Of a DNA stretch of 33,519 bases, positions 7,805 through 15,599 are shown piece by piece. A program made the translations under genes and the position numbers. The notes beneath the pieces are model-generated. The model did not search any database, was not told where the DNA came from, and worked only from the letters and a program-made list of their open reading frames with translations. The stretch spans positions 1-33,519 of the forward strand of contig CAZJAQ010000008.1 in NCBI GenBank assembly GCA_964544285.1. Direction: 5' to 3'. The first letter of the stretch is position 1. Each line of letters starts with the position of its first letter. The stretch comes from CAYGVX01 sp964544285 (lineage in GTDB: Archaea > Thermoproteota > Bathyarchaeia > Bathyarchaeales > SOJC01).

Positions 7805-8617
7805 TTGTTGGCGAGTGCCGTGTCCAGTCAAAAACGTGCCATTATTCTAGAAAACCCAGAAATCAACGAAGAAACGGAGGAATTGGTAAAGGAGGCGCTT
7901 GCTCAACGCAAAACTTTGCTCCTAGTCGGAAATTGCTGGGCTAACTACAGGGGACGAGCTAGCAGCAAACTTGAACCGGGAGAACGAATCGTCATAATAA
8001 AGGAAGACGGCTCGGTCCTAATCCATAGACCAAGCGGTTACGAGGCAGTGAACTGGCAGCCGCCTGGGTGCATTTTTCAATCCAGCACTAAGGATGGTGT
8101 CCTGCAGATCAAAGCTGTACGTCGCAAGCCCGCTGAATCCCTACAAGTGTACTTCAACCACGTCTATCTCCTCTCAGCCATGACGTTGGAAGATCGGGGC
8201 GAGTTTTCGCTCCATGCAAGCGAAGAAGACATGCAGAGAGCCGTTTTGCTCGAGCCCTCAATCCTGGAGGAAGGCTTCAAGCCTATTAGTTTTGAGAAGA
8301 AGGTTGAGCCTGGGTTTGTGGATGTTTATGGCATAGATAGTGGGGGCAGGTTTGTTGTCGTGGAGATTAAGCGGAAAGTCGCGGGGCGCAATGCAGTGTT
8401 ACAGCTGTCTAAATATGTGAAGGCTGTTCAAGGAATCGTGAACCGAGAGGTAAGAGGCGTTCTTGCAGCTCCCGAAATCGCAAAGGGAACACAAAAGCTA
8501 TTAGCCTCGCTGGGGCTAACCTTCAAGCAGTTGGACCCACGAAAATGCGCAGAAATCCTCCATAAATCGCAAACGCGCAAGCTCGCCGACTTTTTCGAAC
8601 CCCACGAGTCGTCGTAA
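7805..8617 (+). CDS. nucS: Endonuclease NucS/EndoMS (mismatch-specific or flap endonuclease)
   Basis: DNA repair nuclease that cuts mismatched or branched DNA and works with PCNA. The N-terminal beta-rich DNA-binding domain includes VGNCWANYRGRA. The C-terminal RecB-like nuclease domain carries E150 (VLLEPSILEEG), D173 (FVDVYG), E187 and K189 (VVVEIKRK) and Q200 (LQLSKYV), matching the NucS active site. The tail TRKLADFF (257-264) resembles a PCNA-interacting box with T in place of the leading Q. The length is normal for the family. The start is uncertain: TTG 7805, TTG 7808 or GTG 7820 are possible, and the last sits best relative to a TATA-like stretch near 7780-7788. The gene is divergent from the methyltransferase. 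Confidence 0.94.
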   Translation: MLASAVSSQKRAIILENPEINEETEELVKEALAQRKTLLLVGNCWANYRGRASSKLEPGERIVIIKEDGSVLIHRPSGYEAVNWQPPGCIFQSSTKDGVLQIKAVRRKPAESLQVYFNHVYLLSAMTLEDRGEFSLHASEEDMQRAVLLEPSILEEGFKPISFEKKVEPGFVDVYGIDSGGRFVVVEIKRKVAGRNAVLQLSKYVKAVQGIVNREVRGVLAAPEIAKGTQKLLASLGLTFKQLDPRKCAEILHKSQTRKLADFFEPHESS

Positions 8618-8660
8618 AATCTTTATGCGCTTGATTAGACAGTGTCTTGCGGAGAGTCTG

Positions 8661-9863
8661 ATGGTAAGATTAACCATAAGCGAAAACGAGCACAAGAAAC
8701 GAATAGAAGATGTAAGAAAAACGCTCGTTAAAAGAAAACTTGACGCACTCTACCTCACGAGCGGTGTCAGCTTCTTCTACTTAACAGGCTATTCCTACAT
8801 TGCCACTGAACGCCCTGCAGCCCTGATTATCCCCGTAGACGGCGATGTCACCTTCATGGGACCGTTATTGGAAATCGACCACATTCCTCTAAAAACGCGC
8901 TTAATAAAATACATTAAAACCTACTTCGATTATCCCGGAGACAAACATCCCATAGACCACTTTGCTAAGTTCCTGAAAGACATGGGCTTAGAGAACAAGC
9001 ATATAGGCACAGACAACCTGACGGGCGCAGCGGGAATCTGGGGATACACGGGACCTCCAATCACTGAAAAACTGCCCAAAGCCAAGTTTGTCCTCGCAAA
9101 CGACATCATCCCAAACATGCGCTTAATCAAATCCAAAGAAGAAATCGAGCTTATCCGAGAGAGCGCAAAATGGGCAAACCTAGCGCATTCCCTGCTGCAA
9201 GAATACACTGTGCAGAGTTTGTGGGACTTCGACGTGGCTATGACTGCCAGCTACGAGGCGTCGGTAGCTATGAAGAAAGCTCTCGGACCCGACTATGAAC
9301 CCCAACGCTGGGGACGAAGCCCCGCAAGCGCAGGCTTCCGTGGACAAGTTGGTGAAATGTCCGCTATTCCCCACTCGATAGCCACTAGGCGACCTATGAA
9401 GGAAGGCGACGTACTGGTGACAGGCGCCGGAGCAGACGTGGGAGGCTACAGCTGCGAGCTCGAGCGCACCATGATACTGGGCGAACCGACGCCCAAGCAG
9501 CAGAAATACTTTGAGGTGATGCTGAAGGCGCAGGAAGAAGCCTTTAAAGCCCTAAAACCCGGAGCAAAATGCAGCAGCGTAGACGTTGCAACAGCGAAAG
9601 TTTTCAGAAAAGCTGGGTTGGGTAGGTTGATGCGACACCATACTGGTCACGGTCTGGGGTTAGAAGGCCATGAACCTCCATGGTTGGACTTGGGAAACGA
9701 CACGGTCTTAAGGCGCGGGATGGTTGTGAGTTGCGAGCCAGGCATATATGAACCCGGCTTTGGCGGCTTTAGACATTCCGACACTGTAATAATCACAGAA
9801 GACGGCGCAGATATAATAACGTACTATCCGAGAGATTTAGAATCTTTGGCGATTCCAGCTTAA
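8661..9863 (+). CDS. M24-fold (aminopeptidase P/creatinase-like) protein with altered metal site
   Basis: Contains a creatinase-N-type domain (about residues 10-150) and a pita-bread M24 domain (160-400), as in proline dipeptidases, aminopeptidase P, creatinase and ectoine hydrolase. I chose ATG 8661 (400 residues) because GGAGAG precedes it by 5 bases and a TATA-like stretch lies near 8620; the upstream ATG at 8625 is too close to that box. The histidine of HHTGHGLG (H326) and the glutamate of SCEPGIY (E359) are kept. The usual first Asp is T254/G255, the second Asp is E266 (GYSCELERT), and the final Glu is S373 (RHSDTVIITEDG). Ordinary two-metal peptidase activity is therefore doubtful; a metal-independent hydrolase is possible. 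It follows nucS by 43 bases. Confidence 0.88.
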   Translation: MVRLTISENEHKKRIEDVRKTLVKRKLDALYLTSGVSFFYLTGYSYIATERPAALIIPVDGDVTFMGPLLEIDHIPLKTRLIKYIKTYFDYPGDKHPIDHFAKFLKDMGLENKHIGTDNLTGAAGIWGYTGPPITEKLPKAKFVLANDIIPNMRLIKSKEEIELIRESAKWANLAHSLLQEYTVQSLWDFDVAMTASYEASVAMKKALGPDYEPQRWGRSPASAGFRGQVGEMSAIPHSIATRRPMKEGDVLVTGAGADVGGYSCELERTMILGEPTPKQQKYFEVMLKAQEEAFKALKPGAKCSSVDVATAKVFRKAGLGRLMRHHTGHGLGLEGHEPPWLDLGNDTVLRRGMVVSCEPGIYEPGFGGFRHSDTVIITEDGADIITYYPRDLESLAIPA

Positions 9864-9888
9864 CGCTCCTTTAAGCCCTTCAGGAAAG

Positions 9889-10239
9889 TTGAGATTGAGA
9901 AAGAAGAAGGAACTGCAACAAAGAATCTCAGAGGCAAACCGCCTCAGAAAAATAGCTGCTATAGGAATGGTTGTAGGCGTAGCCCTCGTCATTCTCGGGC
10001 AACTTGCACCCCTTGCAGCGCTTTTTATCGTAGGTCTCACGGTCTTCACGATCTGCATCAGCGCAACTTCTTACTTCATTCTCCTTAGCTGGCTGTACGC
10101 TAGGGCTTTGAAAAAGGAGATGAGGGAAGAAGCGAAACCTCCTCCAGCAACCCTCTGCCCCAGATGCGGCGCAGAGGTCAGGAGCAACGCAAAATACTGC
10201 CCAAAATGCGGTAAGAAAATACAGGCTAAGAAGGCATAG
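9889..10239 (+). CDS. Membrane protein with C-terminal zinc ribbon
   Basis: A protein of about 116 residues beginning with a basic, coiled segment (RLRKKKELQQRISEANRLRK), then two membrane helices (about 24-45 and 48-72), then a cytoplasmic zinc ribbon CPRCGAEVRSNAKYCPKCGKK near the C-terminus (two CxxCG knuckles). The start is uncertain between TTG 9889 and TTG 9895. This zinc_ribbon_2-type architecture is common in archaeal proteins of unknown function; I cannot assign a role. It begins 25 bases after the M24 gene and precedes a second zinc-ribbon gene by 90 bases. A pairing between the two zinc-ribbon proteins is inference only. Confidence 0.75.
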   Translation: MRLRKKKELQQRISEANRLRKIAAIGMVVGVALVILGQLAPLAALFIVGLTVFTICISATSYFILLSWLYARALKKEMREEAKPPPATLCPRCGAEVRSNAKYCPKCGKKIQAKKA

Positions 10240-10290
10240 AGGCAACTCCACACCCTTATAGAGAATAGGAAAATGGCAACACTTGCATGG

Positions 10291-10303
10291 ATATAAACTT
10301 AAA
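10291..10303 (+). promoter_or_regulatory. Probable TATA box for the zinc-ribbon gene at 10330
   Basis: ATATAAACTTAAA lies 27-39 bases before the GTG at 10330, the spacing expected for a leaderless or nearly leaderless archaeal transcript, so this gene probably has its own promoter. Confidence 0.5.
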
Positions 10304-10329
10304 TTTTCCCTCCTCCCTCATAGTTTTCG

Positions 10330-10671
10330 GTGACACACGTGGTATATTGCTCAAATTGTGGCGAGAAGCTTCCTGAAAACGCATACTTCTGTCCTCGATG
10401 CGGCGCAAGAACGGAGAAGGGTGCAGAGGCGGGCATTTCCACCCCGTGGGAAGACCTTAGAGATGCCCTTTCCAAGATGGGGGAGGAAATCGAGAAAGCG
10501 TTCTCAGTAGCTGGCAAAGAGATGGAAAAAGCCTTCAAAACAGCCCGAGAAAAGGTTACAGAAGCAACCAGCAGAGAACCAATCACTTGCCCTCACTGCG
10601 GAGAAAAAAATCCCTTCAATGCCAAGTTCTGCCAAAAATGCGGCAAGAAGCTAAAGCAAGAAAGCGCTTAA
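10330..10671 (+). CDS. Soluble protein with zinc ribbons at both ends and a helical linker
   Basis: A 113-residue protein. An N-terminal zinc ribbon (YCSNCGEKLPENAYFCPRCG, about residues 6-25) and a C-terminal zinc ribbon (CPHCGEKN ... FCQKCGKK, about 89-109) flank an amphipathic helical middle rich in E, K and A (WEDLRDALSKMGEEIEKAF...). No membrane helix is present. The GTG at 10330 is the first start; GTG 10339 would remove three residues. The symmetric ribbon-helix-ribbon layout suggests an adaptor or scaffold, but no function is known to me. Its last four bases overlap the end of the convergent nre gene. Both neighbouring ribbon proteins share the pattern NAKxCxKCGKK, suggesting a common origin of the ribbon. 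Confidence 0.75.
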   Translation: MTHVVYCSNCGEKLPENAYFCPRCGARTEKGAEAGISTPWEDLRDALSKMGEEIEKAFSVAGKEMEKAFKTAREKVTEATSREPITCPHCGEKNPFNAKFCQKCGKKLKQESA

Positions 10672-12026
10672 GCGTATTGCGTCAGCTTCCTCTGTGTCCG
10701 AGCGTTCGTAATCAACCTACTCTTGTTCATCCATTGTAGTATCGGAATGTGGAACTGGCTCGAAATCCTCTGCAAAGCCTCTTCCAGAGTGTTAAACTTC
10801 AGCGGCTGCTGTCGCATGGCATTCCGCACGTTCTCTCTCACCTGCCACACTCCCACAGGCATGATGTATCCCGGTCTTGCTTCGCGTAGCACAACGACGC
10901 TTGCTTGACGCCGCTCTTTAGTTAAAAGCTCGCACACAGCAAGCCGAGCAGCATAGTAGCAGCCTCCAATGTCCGCGTAGGTGGTACGCCCATCGTAGTC
11001 CTCACAATCTCCGTACATCACGATGTTCTTGCCAGCCGGGTTCCAGACAGTGCCCGGGTACCAAGCCTCAATGGCTTCGTAGCTCCATGCGTCAGGCATC
11101 ATCAAAACTTCAAACTGGTTCGCCAAGTAGGAAGACTCGTAGAGGCGGTACTCGTTGATTAACGGAAACGTCTTAACGTTGTCCATCAGCTCCTTAGATA
11201 CGATGCTGTCGACCGCGGTGATGCTCCAGCGTGTAGGCACTAAACGTCTCTGTTGCTCAACTCCGAAAGCTCCGACGCTGAAAGCTCTCTGAATCTTCGT
11301 CACCATCACGCCCCTGTCGAAGAGCTCCAAGACAGCAGGCTTAGCCTTCAAATCAGTGTCATAGTAGGCTTTCTCAACGTGGTGATCCCAACGAGCAGAA
11401 GATACCCTCAAATCTCTGATAGGCGCCGAAGGACCAAAAGGCTGGATGTCGTCGTTCAAAACAAGAAAACCACGTGGCCGCTTTTTCAAAGCTAACTCCA
11501 CGTCGGTTGCCGATGAAGCCAAGGCGAGCTCACGAGTCATGTCCATGATCTTGCCCGCTTCTTCGAAGCGTTGCACGTGCACTCGGTGTTTTCCTCGGAT
11601 GAGCATTGAGCGGAAGCTGACTATTTCGTCTATTGGCTTGCCGAACCATAATTCGGGCATATCGTAGAGGCTCGTGTCTTCGTGGACAGGCGGCACCAAG
11701 GGACCTGCATAAACGTAAGGATATCCGATTCGACCCACAAAGACGCTGGGGGGTGAAGCCCCGTCGATGTCTAACTTGTTGATCAACGGCACGGCGCGTA
11801 TGAAGGAATTCAGGCGAACCATGACTGGGCAACGAGCTTTGCCGCATAGCATTCTCGAACCTTTGCAGACCACGCACAAGCCTGCGTCTGTCTGCCGTGT
11901 AGCCCACATGTCTCTATTGTCGTCGAGCTCCTTAACGAGGCTGGGATTGTCGAGAAGCTCCAGTACCCAAAGATTGTCTTTATTGCTTACAACTTGTTTT
12001 TTTGTTTCGCCTAATCGCTGTCTCAA
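10668..12026 (-). CDS. nre: Nre-family archaeal DNA repair protein (DUF650/DUF651)
   Basis: An archaeal repair protein of the Nre family (COG1602), linked in haloarchaea to DNA-damage resistance and PCNA binding. Supporting marks are the N-terminal cysteine cluster CVVCKGSRMLCGKARCP (about residues 51-67), PSVFVGRIGYPYVYAGPL (about 93-110), and the C-terminal domain with YADIGGCYYAARLAV and EARPGYIMPVGVWQVREN. The last eight residues QRKLTQYA (445-452) fit a QxxLxxYx PCNA-interacting box exactly at the C-terminus, as in characterised Nre proteins. The TTG at 12026 is the apparent start. It lies 83 bases downstream of asnS on the same strand. The biochemical activity of the family is not established. 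Confidence 0.9.
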   Translation of the reverse strand: MRQRLGETKKQVVSNKDNLWVLELLDNPSLVKELDDNRDMWATRQTDAGLCVVCKGSRMLCGKARCPVMVRLNSFIRAVPLINKLDIDGASPPSVFVGRIGYPYVYAGPLVPPVHEDTSLYDMPELWFGKPIDEIVSFRSMLIRGKHRVHVQRFEEAGKIMDMTRELALASSATDVELALKKRPRGFLVLNDDIQPFGPSAPIRDLRVSSARWDHHVEKAYYDTDLKAKPAVLELFDRGVMVTKIQRAFSVGAFGVEQQRRLVPTRWSITAVDSIVSKELMDNVKTFPLINEYRLYESSYLANQFEVLMMPDAWSYEAIEAWYPGTVWNPAGKNIVMYGDCEDYDGRTTYADIGGCYYAARLAVCELLTKERRQASVVVLREARPGYIMPVGVWQVRENVRNAMRQQPLKFNTLEEALQRISSQFHIPILQWMNKSRLITNARTQRKLTQYA

Positions 12027-12109
12027 GTTTGAGTACTCACATAAAAAAAGGCTGAAAGGTGCTTAAAAAGAAAGTTGAAACCTACATGCTAATTCTAAAC
12101 GTCCCTTGG

Positions 12110-13393
12110 TTAGGGGTAGCTTCTTCGCATGGTTCGTGGAAACGGAATGGCGTCGATGATGTTGTCCAAGTCGAGTATCCACATGAGAAACCTTTCCACG
12201 CCCAGCCCGAACCCGGCGTGTGGTACTGTGCCGTATCTCCGCATGTCGATGTACCAATCGTAATCCTCCACCCTCAAGCCCGACTCCTTAATCCTCCTGA
12301 TCAACTCGTCCTTGTCGTCTTCACGGGCGCCACCTGTTGTTAGCTCCCCAATCTTTGGGACCAGCATGTCCACCGACATTGCTATTTGAGGCTTGTCTCG
12401 GTAGGTTTTGCAGTAGAACGCTTTAATCTCCTTGGGATAATCGTAGACGAAGAAAGGCGCCTGAAAGTCTTCAGCTAGGGCTTTCTCTTCATCGAAGCCC
12501 ATGTCTACACCCCATTCGATGTCGAAGCCCTTCTTCTGCAACTTCTCAATCGCCTCCTTGTAGGTTATTCGAGGAAAAGGCGGCTTTATCTTCACAAGCC
12601 TCTGGGCGTCGACACCCAACTCTTTGAGCTCTCGGCTGCAGCATTCTGCTATTTTCTGGCAGACGTAGCTGACTAACTCTTCTTCAACCCGCATAACATC
12701 GTTCATGTCTGCAAAAGCCCACTCGGGTTCCACATGCCAATACTCGCAAAGATGGCGTATGGTTCGGCTTTTCTCGGCTCGGAAAGAAGGGGCACAGGTG
12801 TAAACCTTCTCTAAAGAGTATATGAGAACCTCCGAGTACAGTTGAGCGCTCTGAGTAAGGTACAAGTCTTGGTCAAAGTATTTAGCACTGAAAAGCGTTG
12901 CGCCACCCTCGCAAGCGCTGGTTATGAACATTGGAGGCGAGATTTCTATGAAGCCTTTTTCCCTGAAGAATTTGTGCATGAGCCACAGGACTTCGCTTCT
13001 TATTCTCATAACCAAGTTCATCTTCTTACTTCGCAGCCACAAATGTCTGACGTCGCGGAGAAAATCTTCGCTTAGATCTTTAGCAATCGGAAACGTCTCG
13101 GCAAGACCGATAATCGCCATTTTTTCAGCTGCAATCTCGTAGCCTCTAGGGGCACGCTTGTCCTTTCTCACTAGTCCACTGAGTGTGGTGGAAGATTCTA
13201 TGGTTATTTTCTCCGCTTCTTTCCAGGCTTCTGTTCCTTGTTTTACGGTGGATTGTACTATTCCGGTGGCGTCTCGTATCAGCAGGAAAATGGTTTCTTT
13301 GCTTTCGCGTTTTCTGTAAACCCATCCCCGAATGCTAACATGTTCGTCTTCGTGTTTTCCTTCGAGGATTTCTTTAATAGGCATGGAAGACAT
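12110..13393 (-). CDS. asnS: Asparaginyl-tRNA synthetase
   Basis: Class IIb synthetase charging tRNA-Asn. It has an N-terminal OB-fold anticodon-binding domain (about residues 1-105, with VSIRGWVYRKRES) and a class II catalytic core with motif 2 (APSFRAEKSRTIRHLCEYWH) and motif 3 (GFGLGVERFLMWI). HVEPEWAF after motif 2 and the C-terminal IPFPRT are the AsnRS versions; AspRS would show a different, aspartate-selective segment. At 427 residues the length is typical, and the OB domain excludes the archaeal AsnRS-like paralogue that lacks it. The ATG at 13393 has a TATA-like TAAATATTTA about 40 bases upstream. Confidence 0.93.
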   Translation of the reverse strand: MSSMPIKEILEGKHEDEHVSIRGWVYRKRESKETIFLLIRDATGIVQSTVKQGTEAWKEAEKITIESSTTLSGLVRKDKRAPRGYEIAAEKMAIIGLAETFPIAKDLSEDFLRDVRHLWLRSKKMNLVMRIRSEVLWLMHKFFREKGFIEISPPMFITSACEGGATLFSAKYFDQDLYLTQSAQLYSEVLIYSLEKVYTCAPSFRAEKSRTIRHLCEYWHVEPEWAFADMNDVMRVEEELVSYVCQKIAECCSRELKELGVDAQRLVKIKPPFPRITYKEAIEKLQKKGFDIEWGVDMGFDEEKALAEDFQAPFFVYDYPKEIKAFYCKTYRDKPQIAMSVDMLVPKIGELTTGGAREDDKDELIRRIKESGLRVEDYDWYIDMRRYGTVPHAGFGLGVERFLMWILDLDNIIDAIPFPRTMRRSYP

Positions 13394-13429
13394 TCCGATC
13401 TCTCTTCCTCATTCTTGTGCAGTTCTAAC

Positions 13430-13440
13430 CTAAATATTTA
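13430..13440 (-). promoter_or_regulatory. Probable TATA box for asnS
   Basis: The minus-strand TAAATATTTAG lies 37-47 bases before the asnS ATG at 13393. It is in the short gap after the upstream prenyltransferase gene, so asnS can be transcribed independently. Confidence 0.45.
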
Positions 13441-13452
13441 CAGTTTAAGCAA

Positions 13453-14298
13453 CTAAGCTCCAACGATAAACGCCAGCAACCCAGTCATGAACCACCACAA
13501 ACTTCGGTTCTTAATCCTTCTAGCGTTTTCCTTCGAGGGGTTTAAGAGGAGTAGAACAGAAGCCAGAATCAAGCCCATGTCGGTGAAGAATGCAAAGGGG
13601 ATAAACCATGAGGAGACGATTCCCAAAAGCAGGGGTAAAGGGGTTAAGGAAACAGCGGAAAGATAGAAAAGAGTGGCAACGATTGCTGCCTTTTTCTCTC
13701 CATGAAGCACTGCAATCGTCCTGATGTTGCTCTTCCTGTCGCCTTGAACGTCTGCGATTCCTTTGATGACTTCGCGACCGGTGTTAGCGAGAAAAACTAT
13801 GGAGACGAAAATGCCAGTTGTGGCTATGATTCCCCTGTCGATTACGAAGCCTCCGTAGATGAAGGGCACTGCGATGCAGACGCTGACCATTAGGTTCCCA
13901 AGAAAACCTGTACGCTTGCCCTTCGTGGTGTAGAGAACGAAAACAGCCCAAGCAGCCAACGCTATAACTAGGGATTGCCAGTTCGTGAACAGCGCAGTCA
14001 AAAAGCCAAAAACTGTCAGAACAGAGGCGAAGACCAGTGCCTCTTTTGGGCTCACTGCGCCACTTGGGATGGGTCGTTTGGGCTCGTTTATGGCGTCGAT
14101 TTCTCTGTCGTAGTAGTCGTTGATTGCCATAGTTGCGCCAGTGAGGAAAAAACCTGTTGAGAAGCCGAGCGATAGGCTTTGAAGTTGTTGGATAATCTGT
14201 TCCTTCCCAGCTAGAGCAGCTCCAACGATCACTGCAAACCCCATCATCACACAATTTATGGGGCGTATCAGTTTGATTAAAGCGCTTACCTTGCCCAA
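13453..14298 (-). CDS. UbiA prenyltransferase, probable digeranylgeranylglyceryl phosphate synthase
   Basis: A membrane enzyme attaching the second geranylgeranyl chain to glycerol-1-phosphate in archaeal ether-lipid synthesis. It has eight or nine membrane helices and the two Mg-diphosphate motifs: NDYYDREIDAINEPKRPIPSG (about residues 60-80, written without its first N it is the classical DxxxD) and the second, GIADVQGDRKSNIRTIAV (about 184-201), which has the form typical of the archaeal DGGGP synthase branch. At 281 residues it is the usual size. Other UbiA activities (quinone, heme or chlorophyll prenylation) are less likely given these motifs. It starts 12 bases after the antiporter gene and is probably co-transcribed with it. 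Confidence 0.85.
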   Translation of the reverse strand: MGKVSALIKLIRPINCVMMGFAVIVGAALAGKEQIIQQLQSLSLGFSTGFFLTGATMAINDYYDREIDAINEPKRPIPSGAVSPKEALVFASVLTVFGFLTALFTNWQSLVIALAAWAVFVLYTTKGKRTGFLGNLMVSVCIAVPFIYGGFVIDRGIIATTGIFVSIVFLANTGREVIKGIADVQGDRKSNIRTIAVLHGEKKAAIVATLFYLSAVSLTPLPLLLGIVSSWFIPFAFFTDMGLILASVLLLLNPSKENARRIKNRSLWWFMTGLLAFIVGA

Positions 14299-14310
14299 GA
14301 ACCTGCCCGC

Positions 14311-15525
14311 CTATCTGCGAGTTTTACCCAATGGTGCGATAGAAGTAATTATGTTTGTCACCATAATTATGTTTGTTACGATGGTAGGATAGAGATATGC
14401 ATAGGGAACTGTTAGACTCAGTTCTTCGTATATCAGAATGCTGAGGGTGGCGTTTGCTAGTCCTATCCCACACATAAAAGTCATGAAACGACGATACTGG
14501 AACATGTTGGTTCTCCATGTCGCAATAGTTGCAGCAGCGTGGCGAAACACCAAGTTTACTGAGACGATTATTAAGGCTATAAGAACGCCTAACCATATTG
14601 GAAATTCACCCCCACCTAAGCCGTAAATGAGCCCGAGAAAGACGAAGAAGAAAGCTCGAATCAGAAAGGCAAGCTCTCCTTGAGTACGTTTCACAAAAGT
14701 TTTGACTTCGCTCAAATAGCTTAAATCCAATTTGACCCTCAGAGTCCTAAAAACTTCTCTATCGTTTCCCAGCATGAGACCGAAAAGAAGAGCAGACAAG
14801 GGGCCGCTTCCCCCGAATGTTTCAGAAATTGCGTAAACACCGATCAGAACACCTAATGTTAGAATGTAAACATATTCTTCTTTCCTTTCTAGATAGAGTA
14901 CCCTAATCCACAATATGCCCACCACCGCACCTAAAACTGCGCCCACAGCGAATTTTCCTATTATAGTAACAAGAGTTTGTTGAATGTCAACGAAACCGCT
15001 TACGTAGGTTTGTAGAATGACTAACACTAACACGATGTTCAATACGTCGGTTATCGTTGACTCTAACGACAAAGTGACTTCAACCTCTTTGTTGACGCCT
15101 AACTTTGAGACTAGAGGAATAATGACTACGGAGCTCGTTCCAGCCGTCATTGGACCCAGCATCAAGGCTTCAAGCCACTGAAAACCAAGAAAGAAACGGG
15201 CGAACAGAGTGACGAATGCCGTAGCAGAAACAACATACAAGACCGCTAGAATAGCCGCTCTAAAGCTTTGCGAGATAACCTTGTAAATATCCATGTTAAG
15301 GCCGCCTTCGAAGAGTATCATCATCAAAGTGAGAGTGGTCAAAAAGGGGGTAACGGGGTTGACCTCTTCTAGAGAAACCAATGCCAAAATGGGGCCGAGA
15401 ATGATCCCAATTAAGATTAAGAACAAGCTGCTTGGAAGCCCAGTCTTCTTGAATAACAAGTTTGCTAAGAAACCAACAGCTATTATGCCGGCAACTATTG
15501 AGAAAACCACTATAGCGTCTGCCAT
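14311..15525 (-). CDS. Cation/proton antiporter, CPA superfamily (NhaP-like)
   Basis: A 404-residue membrane protein with about 12 helices and no large C-terminal regulatory domain. It shows the Na+/H+ exchanger fold pattern: GLPSSLFLILIGIILGP in an early helix, LFEGGLNMD (about 73-81) and LESTITDVLNIVLV (about 150-163), where E and D flank the ion-binding position. The usual Asn-Asp or Asp-Asp pair is Thr-Asp here (ITD), which argues for an electroneutral type but does not prove it. The substrate could be Na+ or K+. It is probably first in an operon with the ether-lipid prenyltransferase gene, whose start is 12 bases after this stop. Confidence 0.85.
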   Translation of the reverse strand: MADAIVVFSIVAGIIAVGFLANLLFKKTGLPSSLFLILIGIILGPILALVSLEEVNPVTPFLTTLTLMMILFEGGLNMDIYKVISQSFRAAILAVLYVVSATAFVTLFARFFLGFQWLEALMLGPMTAGTSSVVIIPLVSKLGVNKEVEVTLSLESTITDVLNIVLVLVILQTYVSGFVDIQQTLVTIIGKFAVGAVLGAVVGILWIRVLYLERKEEYVYILTLGVLIGVYAISETFGGSGPLSALLFGLMLGNDREVFRTLRVKLDLSYLSEVKTFVKRTQGELAFLIRAFFFVFLGLIYGLGGGEFPIWLGVLIALIIVSVNLVFRHAAATIATWRTNMFQYRRFMTFMCGIGLANATLSILIYEELSLTVPYAYLYPTIVTNIIMVTNIITSIAPLGKTRR

Positions 15526-15585
15526 GATTCTTCACATTCAACGTTGCAGTTTAGCAGATTGTATGGCTTGTTGTTTTTAACGATT

Positions 15586-15599
15586 TAGCCGCGAGGCTA
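15586..15599 (-). terminator. Short hairpin spanning the fae-hps stop codon
   Basis: TAGCC-GCGA-GGCTA is a perfect 5-bp stem with a four-base loop. On the coding strand it begins at the stop codon TAG of the HTH-Fae-HPS gene, so it may mark or protect the mRNA 3' end. There is no following T run on the minus strand, so a bacterial-type terminator is not claimed. Confidence 0.25.

Noticed and set aside
7763..7831. N-terminal extension of the methyltransferase to 7831
   Set aside because: It would overlap the start of the divergent nucS gene and adds no conserved motif.
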